Below, piece by piece: positions 6,920 to 13,072 of a stretch of 14,184 nucleotides of DNA. This DNA comes from an uncultured Bacilli bacterium. GTDB lineage: Bacteria; Bacillota_I; Bacilli_A; RF39; UBA660. Location of the stretch: assembly GCA_944331945.1 (NCBI GenBank), contig CALVJC010000073.1, forward strand, positions 1 through 14,184, read 5' to 3'. The stretch's first letter is position 1. Each line of letters begins with the position of its first letter. Made by a program: the position numbers and the translations under genes. The notes beneath the pieces were generated by a model. That model was not told the DNA's origin, did no database searches, and saw only the letters and a list, made by a program, of their open reading frames with translations.

Positions 6920-7938
6920 ACTTCCTCCTTTATGCTTCTAAGTTGACCACATGCAGCGTTTATTTTTCCACCAAATTCACGCCGTATTGTTACACATATA
7001 TTATTTTTTTTCAGTATATCATAAAATCTAGCGATTTGAATAGTACTACTTCTTTTAAATTGTAAATGTTGTGTCTCATTATAAGGGATTAAATTGACAT
7101 AGGCATTTTTTCCTTTTAATAAGGAGACAAGTTCTTTGGCATGTTCCTCTTGATCATTCACGTCTTTTAATAAAATATATTCAAAAGTAAGACGACGATT
7201 CGTTTTCTTTTCATATTCGTCTAAGGCTGCCATTAAGTCTTTTAACGGATAGGCTTTGGCGATAGGCATAAGCTTCTTTCGTAGGGGGTCATTTGGAGCA
7301 TGCAAACTGACAGCTAAATTGACTTGATAAGGAAAATTGCTAAATTCCTTAATTTTTGGGACAAGTCCACAAGTTGATACGGTAATGTGTCTTGCACCAA
7401 TCGCTAGTCCTTTCGGATGGTTGATAATTTGAATCATTTTACATACATTTTCATAGTTATCAAAGGGTTCTCCAATTCCCATGACGACAACATGACTAAT
7501 TCGTTCTTGACAGGATTCTTCGATTCTTAGTATTTGTTCCACCATTTCACCTGTCGCTAAGTTTCGTACTTTTTTTCTTCGTCCTGATTCACAAAAAGCA
7601 CACCCCATATTACAACCTACTTGACTAGAGATACAAAGAGATAAGCCATAATCATGATACATCAAAACAGCTTCAATATGTTCTTGATCTTTTAAGGTAA
7701 AAAGATATTTTTTTACCCCATCTCCTTCTAAGATAGTGTCGATGACAATGTTTTGAAAAGAAAAATCTTGGCAGATTCGCTCTCTGGTTTCTTTTTTTAG
7801 ATTGGTTGCTTCTTCGACTTTTTTTATTCTTTTTTGATAAAGCCATTCAAAGAGTTGGGTTGCATAAAATTTCTTATCTTGATGATTTAGAAAATATTGT
7901 TCCATTTCTTCGATGGTTAAATCGTAGATACTATTCAC
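6916..7938 (-). CDS. rlmN: Dual-specificity 23S/tRNA adenine C2-methyltransferase RlmN
   Basis: This radical SAM enzyme methylates C2 of A2503 in 23S rRNA and A37 of some tRNAs. I prefer GTG 7938 over the upstream ATG 7953. A strong extended -10 at 7962-7970 would place the mRNA 5' end near 7955, leaving ATG 7953 almost leaderless, while GGTGA lies 4 nt before GTG 7938 and the protein then begins (M)NSIYDLT like its relatives. Numbering from 7938: the cluster motif CNMGCAFC at 109-116, the GEP motif near 156-158, and the methyl-carrying Cys in AACGQL at about 330. C-terminal motifs (VNLIPYN) are present. The stretch after the cluster reads ESGRRKKVRNL rather than the more usual ATG-x(4)-NL, a variant seen in some Bacillota. 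It is the first gene of the signalling operon. Confidence 0.95.
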   Translation of the reverse strand: MNSIYDLTIEEMEQYFLNHQDKKFYATQLFEWLYQKRIKKVEEATNLKKETRERICQDFSFQNIVIDTILEGDGVKKYLFTLKDQEHIEAVLMYHDYGLSLCISSQVGCNMGCAFCESGRRKKVRNLATGEMVEQILRIEESCQERISHVVVMGIGEPFDNYENVCKMIQIINHPKGLAIGARHITVSTCGLVPKIKEFSNFPYQVNLAVSLHAPNDPLRKKLMPIAKAYPLKDLMAALDEYEKKTNRRLTFEYILLKDVNDQEEHAKELVSLLKGKNAYVNLIPYNETQHLQFKRSSTIQIARFYDILKKNNICVTIRREFGGKINAACGQLRSIKEEV

Positions 7939-7961
7939 TCTCTCACCACACATTCATTTTT

Positions 7962-7970
7962 ATTATAACA
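7962..7970 (-). promoter_or_regulatory. Extended -10 promoter of the rlmN-prpC-prkC-rsgA-rpe operon
   Basis: On the minus strand TGTTATAAT gives a perfect -10 with the TGn extension. The region 17 nt upstream (TAGGAA) does not match a -35. It lies between the sigma-factor terminator and rlmN, so the operon is probably transcribed separately from the sigma gene. Confidence 0.7.
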
Positions 7971-8013
7971 TGCTCTTTTTCTTTTTCCTATAAGTTTTCA
8001 TCAGTTTTTTCAA

Positions 8014-8039
8014 GAAAAAAAGCCAGGTGGAATGGCTTT
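8014..8039 (-). terminator. Intrinsic terminator of the sigma-factor gene
   Basis: On the minus strand AAAGCCA (8039-8033) and TGGCTTT (8025-8019) form a perfect 7-bp stem with a 7-nt loop, and seven consecutive T close the structure. The stem begins within the stop codon of the sigma gene. Confidence 0.88.
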
Positions 8040-8688
8040 AAGAGGTAAGATTCGTTTTTAATTTTTGGAGGATCTTTTTTTCTTGTCGTGAGACCTGAAC
8101 TTGCGACATACCTAAAACACTGGCAGTTTCTTGTTGGGTTCTATCTTCATAATATCTTGAGGTAATGATTTGTTTTTCTTGCTGTTCCAGTCTTTCTAAG
8201 GCCGTTTTTAAGTCTAATATTCCAGCATCATAGGCTTTTTCCGTCATCGAAATTTGATAATAAAGATTCTGATTTTCTTCAGTACCTAGTTCTTGTTCTA
8301 GACTATAGACTGGATTCATCAAAGTTTCCGCTTGTTCAATGGTACTTATTTCTTCGTTTAAAACATAAGCGATTTCTCTTGCAGTGGCATTTCTTCCTAG
8401 GGTTTGCGTTAATTCTTCTTTGGTTTGACGAATTTCTTGTTGTAGTTTTAAAAGTTCTCTTGATTTTTTGATTTGATGTTCACTATTGACGGCTTTTAAG
8501 ATTTCTCCTTTGATATAAAGACTCGCATAATCTACAAAGTCTGTCTCTTTTATTGGATCATAATGTAAAAAAGCTTCTTTTAAGCCAAGCATTCCGGCCT
8601 GATAAAGATCTTCATACTCCCCTTTAAAATAATATTTGTTGGCCATATAATGCACTAATCTCTCATACTGTAAAATATCTTCTGTCAC
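8038..8688 (-). CDS. Sigma-70 family factor of the SigF/SigG/SigB type
   Basis: This 216-aa protein has region 2 at about residues 1-75 (YEDLYQAGMLGLKEAF, then YASLYIKGEI), region 3 at about 76-130 (GRNATAREIAYVLNEE) and region 4 at about 160-212 with the helix-turn-helix TQQETASVLGMSQVQVSR. SQVQVSR-x-EKKIL is typical of sporulation sigma factors SigF and SigG. It is shorter than those (about 255-260 aa) because the N-terminal extension before region 2 is absent. The start used is GTG 8688 with AAGGGA about 9-10 nt upstream; no better SD is visible. No spoIIAA- or spoIIAB-like anti-sigma genes adjoin it. Its immediate upstream neighbour is a 26-codon ORF under the same promoter. The regulon and a sporulation role cannot be told from this window. 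Confidence 0.9.
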   Translation of the reverse strand: MTEDILQYERLVHYMANKYYFKGEYEDLYQAGMLGLKEAFLHYDPIKETDFVDYASLYIKGEILKAVNSEHQIKKSRELLKLQQEIRQTKEELTQTLGRNATAREIAYVLNEEISTIEQAETLMNPVYSLEQELGTEENQNLYYQISMTEKAYDAGILDLKTALERLEQQEKQIITSRYYEDRTQQETASVLGMSQVQVSRQEKKILQKLKTNLTS

Positions 8689-8706
8689 TTAGGATCGTCC
8701 CTTTCT

Positions 8707-8787
8707 TTAATGATTTTCTAAACGGCTTTTTTCTTGATCTTGACGATAAATTTCTCGATCTTGGATCTTTTCTTCTTTCCAACTCAT
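8707..8787 (-). CDS. Candidate 26-residue small protein upstream of the sigma factor
   Basis: ATG 8787 has one of the best SDs in the window: GAGGTGA 5 nt upstream. The frame runs 26 codons to TAA at 8709-8707, 18 nt before the sigma GTG. The peptide (MSWKEEKIQDRE ... SRLENH) is highly charged, has no membrane segment and looks helical. A strong promoter (8841-8813) starts transcription just ahead of it. It could be a real small protein, for example a partner of the sigma factor, or a leader ORF that sets sigma translation. No family is recognised. Confidence 0.6.
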   Translation of the reverse strand: MSWKEEKIQDREIYRQDQEKSRLENH

Positions 8788-8812
8788 ATGCTTCACCTCA
8801 TCTTTTGTTCCC

Positions 8813-8841
8813 ATCATAAAGGGTTTGATTTTTTTTCTCAA
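8813..8841 (-). promoter_or_regulatory. Promoter of the 26-codon ORF and sigma gene
   Basis: On the minus strand TTGAGA (8841-8836; five of six) and TATGAT (8818-8813; five of six) are separated by exactly 17 nt. The predicted start near 8806 gives a leader of about 20 nt to ATG 8787. It looks like a housekeeping (SigA-type) promoter. Confidence 0.7.
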
Positions 8842-8880
8842 GGCTTTCGACAAAACTAGATTTTTTTTTCAATCGACATT

Positions 8881-9924
8881 TTATTTTCTTTCTTCTTCAC
8901 ATTTGATATAAGCTTCTTTTTGAAAGCTAAAGGTTTGATACGTAAAGGTTAAAATTGTATTTCCACAAGGCATAGAGCTGGCGATTTTTAAGTTTTTCAA
9001 AGGAAAGGTGGTTGTTTTTACAATATTATTTAATTCTATATATCCATCTAAAATGATGTTATCATATAGTTCTATTTTCTCTTTTCGATAAAAGTGATAG
9101 GTTGTAGTTTCTTCTTTTACATAGTACCCTTCTTTCTCTTTTTCTTGACTTAATATTTGTTTAGGCTTTTTTTGATATTTATATTTCTTTTCACGATAAC
9201 GATATTCTACTTTTTCGTTTAAGATATGGATATAGAATAAATCTTTTAAGTCATTCGTAGTTTTTGTTTCTCGTTCCAACAATAATTTTTTTAATAAGTG
9301 AATTCCTTTTTCGGTTATTTGAGAAATGCCAGGAGTTGTTACCTTTATTTCTTTTTCTATATATTCTTGTCTTTTATCTGTCATTGTTAGTTTGGCTTTG
9401 GAATCGTTTAAAAGACGATATACTTTTATTTCTAGAGTGATTTCTTCGGGATAGAAGGACTTTTCTAATTTTATTTCAAGTGGGGATTCAAGATAAATTA
9501 AGGAAGAGTTTTTTTCTAGATACTCTTTTCCGTTGATTTTAATTGAGAGCAAAGCAAGAGAGGGAGAAGTTTCGATTACAAGAGAGTCTATTTTCTTTAA
9601 GCGTTGATAGGTATAGAGCGTTTGCTGTTCTTCTTCCATGGTCGTTTCTTTTTTGGTTCCCCACTCACTCCATTCACTATAATTTACTTCATTCGTTCGA
9701 AAGGGATAGTCTTTCGGATTTTTACCAAGCGGATAATACTCTTTCGTCTTAGAAGGAGCTTTTTCTTCTAAAAGATACGTCGTTTCTTCTTCTCTTATTT
9801 CTCCTATCTCCAACTTACTATTTTGACTACTTCGATAGTAAAGATAGGGTGTTTCAATGGTCTCGGCTTTTACATTATCGGACAGAAAAAGAAAAAGGAA
9901 TAAAGCAAAGATTATTTTTTTCAT
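8881..9924 (-). CDS. Secreted protein of unknown function
   Basis: ATG 9924 has GGAGG 8 nt upstream. Residues 1-20 are a clear signal peptide: MKK, a hydrophobic core IIFALFLFLFL, and a VKA cleavage site before ETIE. No lipobox Cys is present. The mature 327 residues are rich in K, E, Y and T and strand-like, with no membrane helix. A central part (about 110-170, SPSLALLSIKINGKEYLEK) could be a beta-sandwich. Two cysteines sit near the C-terminus (about 333 and 342), possibly a disulfide. The segment NYSEWSEWGTKKET recalls W-x-x-W thrombospondin-like turns, but the cysteine pattern of that repeat is missing. I do not recognise a family. It follows the PepSY gene across a terminator; no strong promoter of its own is visible, so it may depend on read-through. 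Confidence 0.8.
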   Translation of the reverse strand: MKKIIFALFLFLFLSDNVKAETIETPYLYYRSSQNSKLEIGEIREEETTYLLEEKAPSKTKEYYPLGKNPKDYPFRTNEVNYSEWSEWGTKKETTMEEEQQTLYTYQRLKKIDSLVIETSPSLALLSIKINGKEYLEKNSSLIYLESPLEIKLEKSFYPEEITLEIKVYRLLNDSKAKLTMTDKRQEYIEKEIKVTTPGISQITEKGIHLLKKLLLERETKTTNDLKDLFYIHILNEKVEYRYREKKYKYQKKPKQILSQEKEKEGYYVKEETTTYHFYRKEKIELYDNIILDGYIELNNIVKTTTFPLKNLKIASSMPCGNTILTFTYQTFSFQKEAYIKCEEERK

Positions 9925-9938
9925 GAATTACCTCCATC

Positions 9939-9960
9939 AAAAAAGATGATGTTTATCATC
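9939..9960 (-). terminator. Intrinsic terminator or attenuator after the PepSY gene
   Basis: On the minus strand GATGAT (9960-9955), loop AAAC and ATCATC (9950-9945) form a 6-bp stem followed by six T. The stem is AT-rich and short, so read-through into the secreted-protein gene starting at 9924 is likely. Confidence 0.65.
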
Positions 9961-9998
9961 ACCTTTTACTTTATTCTTTGCACTTTTTTCTTCTTTTT

Positions 9999-10562
9999 CT
10001 AGTCATAAATACTATCTCGTTCGAATTCTGTAATTTCTCCTGTTGCAGCAGAGATCTTATAATCATATTTCATTTCCTGATAGATAAATTCGATTTCATA
10101 ATATTTTCTACCATCATCATAATCTTGTTCTTGTTTTACAAGGCTCACATCGCTTTCTTTCACAGAAGCATTTTCCAAAGCAATTTCTTTGGCTTTGTCC
10201 AAACCTATGTCATGGGTTGTCTCTTCTTTGGAAGTGGTGGATTGATTCGAATTTGAATTTGAGCCCGATTCATTTGCAGAAGAACGGTAATCAGTATAAA
10301 TAACATCCCCATCTTTGGCATCGATAATAAATTCATATTCTTTGTTTTGATAATAGACTTCTACTTCATAAGTTTTATTGTCTAATTCAAAATCAATGCT
10401 TTCAAAATGAAGAGCACTTTCTTCTACTTGCATGTTTTCTACAATGGCCGTTCTTACTTCCCCTTTACTGATGAAGGATAATTTAAAATATAAGAGAAAA
10501 GCGAGCATAAGAACTATGACGATAGCTAAAATGATAATGATAATTTTGGTTTTTTTCTTCAT
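9999..10562 (-). CDS. Membrane-anchored protein with two PepSY domains
   Basis: This 187-aa protein has a basic N-terminus (MKKKTK), one membrane helix at about 7-28, and an outside part with two PepSY domains. The first (about 32-91) is divergent; the second (about 117-182) reads IGLDKAKEIALENA, then YYEIEF and ISAATGEITEFE, a textbook PepSY pattern. A Ser/Asn/Gly linker (about 93-115) joins them. PepSY domains are thought to inhibit proteases or bind envelope partners; that role is not shown here. GGAG lies ahead of ATG 10562 (AAGGAGAATGTCAA). It is divergent from the anchored protein at 10718. Confidence 0.9.
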   Translation of the reverse strand: MKKKTKIIIIILAIVIVLMLAFLLYFKLSFISKGEVRTAIVENMQVEESALHFESIDFELDNKTYEVEVYYQNKEYEFIIDAKDGDVIYTDYRSSANESGSNSNSNQSTTSKEETTHDIGLDKAKEIALENASVKESDVSLVKQEQDYDDGRKYYEIEFIYQEMKYDYKISAATGEITEFERDSIYD

Positions 10563-10593
10563 TTGACATTCTCCTTATTTCTTTATTATATTT

Positions 10594-10623
10594 ATTATAT
10601 CGTTAAGGGATGAAAAAATACAA
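10594..10623 (-). promoter_or_regulatory. Promoter of the PepSY gene
   Basis: A perfect -10 TATAAT (10599-10594) lies 18 nt after a weak -35, TTGTAT (10623-10618). A second TATAAT sits 9 nt further downstream, so the exact -10 is uncertain. Confidence 0.55.
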
Positions 10624-10665
10624 TCTTTTATTCTTTGTGGTTAGAATTATTTTGATCTATTTTTG

Positions 10666-10694
10666 TTTTGATTGAAAATAAAACATGTTATAAT
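10666..10694 (+). promoter_or_regulatory. Promoter of the 167-aa anchored protein
   Basis: TATAAT (10689-10694) is preceded by TG plus one base (extended -10); a weak -35, TTTTGA (10666-10671), lies 17 nt upstream. The start would fall near 10701, leaving a leader of only about 17 nt that contains the SD. Confidence 0.65.
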
Positions 10695-10717
10695 TTTATT
10701 ATACAAGGAGGTAAAAA

Positions 10718-11221
10718 ATGGAAAAATCAGGGAAAGGCTTATTTATTGCTTTCATTTTATCCATATTAATTATTATTGGATTGATAGTCTATATTTTTTA
10801 TGATAAAGGATTCCTTTTCACTTCTAATAATCAAGAAGCAGAAAATCCTATTCAAGAGAATAATGAACAACAGGAAGAACAAAACAGTTCAGAAGATAAT
10901 TCTATTTCTCAACTTCCAAAATGTTATGGAACTTATTATGGAGAATACCAATCAGCAAATGATAGTGGGCAAACATACAATCTACAATATACTTATATTT
11001 TAAATGATGATGGTACTTTTACGGCTAATTTTGGCCAAGGTTCTTCTACCACAGGCTTTTTTGCTATTCATGATAATACAATTAGTTTTATTCGAGCAAA
11101 AGATACAGTTGGTCCAAGAGATCAAGACCCTCGATATTATACCGATGACTATGTTATTGATGATGATTGTTCTTCTATTTTATTAGATAATGAAAATAAT
11201 TTTCGATTGTATAGACAATAA
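10718..11221 (+). CDS. Membrane-anchored extracytoplasmic protein of unknown function
   Basis: ATG 10718 has AAGGAGGT 5 nt upstream. Residues 8-29 form one membrane helix (LFIAFILSILIIIGLIVYIF). Residues 30-65 are a polar N/E/Q-rich stalk. Residues 68-167 form a compact strand-rich domain beginning KCYGTYYGEY, with ILNDDGTFTANFG and NTISFIRAKDT; two cysteines (about 69 and 151) could pair. The G-T-Y-x-G ... L-N-x-DGTF pattern is common in small lipocalin-like or immunoglobulin-like extracellular domains of Bacillota, which is an analogy only. It stands alone with its own promoter and terminator. Confidence 0.85.
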   Translation: MEKSGKGLFIAFILSILIIIGLIVYIFYDKGFLFTSNNQEAENPIQENNEQQEEQNSSEDNSISQLPKCYGTYYGEYQSANDSGQTYNLQYTYILNDDGTFTANFGQGSSTTGFFAIHDNTISFIRAKDTVGPRDQDPRYYTDDYVIDDDCSSILLDNENNFRLYRQ

Positions 11222-11223
11222 CT

Positions 11224-11251
11224 AAGAAAATGCATTTAGTATTTTCTTTTT
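11224..11251 (+). terminator. Intrinsic terminator of the 167-aa gene
   Basis: AAGAAAATGC (11224-11233), loop ATTTA and GTATTTTCTT (11239-11248) form a 10-bp stem with one G-U pair. Five T in a row close it (11247-11251). The stem is AT-rich. Its end overlaps the stop codon of the convergent ORF at 11250. Confidence 0.6.
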
Positions 11252-11720
11252 ATTTCGTTTTAATTTTATACTTTTGATTCCTAGCATTTCTTACTTCTTT
11301 GTTCGTGAATTCTAAGATGTCTGTTTGTAGCAAAGGCTTTATTATTTTTTCTCTTACATAATTTTTTGATTTGAAGCCTAGATGTCTACTTATTTCTTTT
11401 GCTGTTCTTGGTGTTTTACAAAATTCTATTAAACATTCCCTATATTTATGTTTTTCTGCACCACTATTTCGTTTTTGTGCACCACTATTTGATCTTTCTG
11501 CACCACTACTTAGTTTTTCTGCACCACTACTTAGTTTTTCTGCACCACTATTTGGTTTTTGTGCACCACTATTCAGTTTTTCTGCACCACTATTTCGTTT
11601 TTGTGCACCACTATTTGATCTTTCTGCACCACTGCTTAGTTTTTCTGCACCACTATTTCGTTTTTCTGCACCACTATTTCGTTTAAAAAAGACCACAAAA
11701 AAAAGAAATGTCTTTGGCAT
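11250..11720 (-). pseudogene. 5'-truncated winged-helix regulator fragment with a repetitive N-terminal half
   Basis: The frame encodes 156 residues. Residues 1-12 (MPKTFLFFVVFF) are only the dacA terminator read as protein, and the ATG lies in that hairpin with AAAGGA almost touching it, so I infer the original 5' end is lost. Residues 13-89 are eleven copies of a heptad of type K-x-(N/S)-SGA-(E/Q). Residues 92-154 are a winged-helix domain: YRECLIEFCKTPRTAKEISR, then YVREKIIKPLL and NQKYKIK. That pattern matches the C-terminal domain of Fic-linked or AlbA_2/HATPase_c_4 (RecG-like) regulators, where it follows the catalytic part. The upstream catalytic domains are absent here. No promoter of its own is seen. 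It might still be expressed by read-through as a small DNA-binding protein; the wHTH itself looks intact. Confidence 0.6.
11455..11685. repeat. Eleven tandem 21-bp repeats
   Basis: Eleven adjoining 21-bp units begin TCTGCACCACTA or TGTGCACCACTA and end in a T-rich part. The first ten bases vary only at base 2; most variation is at bases 12-19. Units 1-3 (11455-11517) and 7-9 (11581-11643) differ by one base over 63 bp, a higher-order duplication. The period is a multiple of three, so gain or loss of copies keeps the frame. Units lack spacers, so this is not a CRISPR array. Confidence 0.97.
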
Positions 11721-11727
11721 TTCCTTT
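11697..11727 (-). terminator. Intrinsic terminator of the D-Ala-D-Ala carboxypeptidase gene
   Basis: On the minus strand AAAGGAAATG (11727-11718), loop CCAAAGA and CATTTCTTTT (11710-11701) form a 10-bp stem with one G-U pair. Eight consecutive T (11704-11697) overlap the end of the stem. It begins 10 nt after the dacA stop. Confidence 0.85.
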
Positions 11728-11737
11728 ATAGTATTTT

Positions 11738-12961
11738 TCAGATACTTGCATTTCCAGCAAAGATATCTTGTAATGTTTTCTTAAATAATGCGAAGAAGGA
11801 AAGAGAATCAATATCCTCTGTTACTGTTAAATCTCCCTCGGTAATCGTTGTATCTTTATCTTTTACGATGATCTTTCCGACTACATCACCTTTTTTTACG
11901 GGTAATTTGAGATCATCTGTTTTTATATCGTAAGTATATTCTTTGGCTTCTTCCCCTTTCTTTACTAAGATACCAATATCTGTCGTTGGAACAAATTCAA
12001 TTTTTTCTTTCGTTGCTTTTTCTAATGTTTCGGTTTTTACTACCTCATCTTTCTTTTTAACTACTTGCATTTGATAAGTATTAAATCCATAGTCTAATAG
12101 AGCCATTGTTTCACTATTTCTTACTTGACTATTTTCCTCCCCTAAAACAATGGCAATTAAGCGCATATCATCTCTTTTAGCAGTAGCGGATAAACAATAT
12201 TTGGCGGCATCGGTATGGCCTGTTTTTAGTCCATCTGCTCCTTCATAAAAACGAACTAATTTGTTGGTATTTACTAACCAAAACTTGTTATCCGTATCTT
12301 CTCTTAAGTAATCTTCATAAACGGAGGAGAAGCGTAATATTTCTTCATGTTTTAAAAGCTCTCTGGCAATGACAGCCATATCGTAAGCGGAAGAATAATG
12401 TCCATCTTCATCTAAGCCGGTACTATTTTTAAACTGGGTATTTTTTAAGCCTAATTCTTTTACTTTCTCATTCATTTGCTTTACAAATTCTACTTCGGTT
12501 CCTGCTAGATACTCAGCCATAGCAACTGTGGCGTCATTAGCACTAGCCATACTGATTCCTTTCATCATCTCTTCTACGGTTAACGTTTCGCCTGTGGAAA
12601 GGTAAATTTGACTACCACCCATACCAGAAGCATTTTCACTTGCGGTTACTTCATCACTCCATTTGATTTTTCCACTTTCCACTGCTTCTAAAATAAGAAT
12701 TTGCGCGACCATTTTGGTCATAGAGGCCACTGCTAACTGTTCATCTTTATTCTTTTCAAAGAGAATTTCTCCCGTGGCCGCATCCATTAAAATACCCGCT
12801 TTCGCAGAAGGTATTAGGGAAGTGTTTTCTTCTGATTGTCCCTGTTCTACTTCCTGCGTTTGAGTCGCATTCTCTTGTGGCGCTTCACTGATTTCTTCTG
12901 CCAATACCACAGTAGGAAACAACAAAAGAAAACTAAGAAAAAACACAAATATCTTTTTCAT
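11738..12961 (-). CDS. dacA: D-alanyl-D-alanine carboxypeptidase (PBP5-type, peptidase S11)
   Basis: This 407-aa penicillin-binding protein removes the terminal D-Ala from peptidoglycan stem peptides outside the membrane. A signal peptide spans 1-21 (MKKIFVFFLSFLLLF ... VLA). A polar E/Q/T linker leads to the S11 domain. The active-site motifs are all present: SMTK (80-83), SAN (140-142) and KTG (246-248). A PBP5 C-terminal beta domain covers about 300-385. The last 20 residues (FFALFKKTLQDIFAG) suit an amphipathic membrane anchor. ATG 12961 has AGGAGT 8 nt upstream. The length fits DacA/DacF; I cannot separate them. In B. subtilis dacF lies directly before spoIIA-sigF, and here a SigF-like gene follows about 3 kb downstream in the same direction. 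It is divergent from another D-Ala peptidase at 13073. Confidence 0.96.
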   Translation of the reverse strand: MKKIFVFFLSFLLLFPTVVLAEEISEAPQENATQTQEVEQGQSEENTSLIPSAKAGILMDAATGEILFEKNKDEQLAVASMTKMVAQILILEAVESGKIKWSDEVTASENASGMGGSQIYLSTGETLTVEEMMKGISMASANDATVAMAEYLAGTEVEFVKQMNEKVKELGLKNTQFKNSTGLDEDGHYSSAYDMAVIARELLKHEEILRFSSVYEDYLREDTDNKFWLVNTNKLVRFYEGADGLKTGHTDAAKYCLSATAKRDDMRLIAIVLGEENSQVRNSETMALLDYGFNTYQMQVVKKKDEVVKTETLEKATKEKIEFVPTTDIGILVKKGEEAKEYTYDIKTDDLKLPVKKGDVVGKIIVKDKDTTITEGDLTVTEDIDSLSFFALFKKTLQDIFAGNASI

Positions 12962-13045
12962 TTGATCAACTCCTAATAAAAATTATGTCAGTTTACGTCT
13001 TTTATGAGTTAAAAATTTCTTTCATATTCTCTTTTTTCTTTTATA

Positions 13046-13054
13046 TGCTATTAT
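13046..13054 (+). promoter_or_regulatory. Candidate extended -10 of the VanY/LdcB-type gene
   Basis: TGC followed by TATTAT (13049-13054) fits an extended -10. The region 17 nt upstream is T-rich with no clear -35. The leader to ATG 13073 would be about 12 nt, so the SD (AGGTGA) would be near the 5' end. The rest of the 111-bp intergenic region shows only a weak CATAAT for the opposite gene. Confidence 0.4.
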
Positions 13055-13072
13055 AGAAGTAGGTGAATATCT

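Noticed and set aside
6916..7953. RlmN considered as a Cfr-type resistance methyltransferase because of the unusual ESGRRKK segment after the cluster motif
   Set aside because: The rest follows RlmN, and it sits in the conserved rlmN-prpC-prkC operon; nothing specific to Cfr is seen.
7939..7953. ATG at 7953 as rlmN start
   Set aside because: It lies about 2 nt from the predicted transcript 5' end and has no SD, while GTG 7938 has GGTGA at 4 nt.
8850..8877. TCGAC direct repeat around a T-rich stretch as an attachment site
   Set aside because: Five bases is too short, and there is no integrase or mobile gene nearby.
9660..9720. Thrombospondin type 1 repeat in the secreted protein (SEWSEWG)
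   Set aside because: The six-cysteine pattern of that repeat is absent; only the W-x-x-W resemblance remains.
11455..11685. CRISPR array
   Set aside because: Units adjoin with no unique spacers and no cas genes are nearby.
11371..11784. Long plus-strand open frames through the repeat array
   Set aside because: A 21-bp period keeps several frames open by construction; they lack an SD and the minus frame carries the recognisable winged-helix domain.
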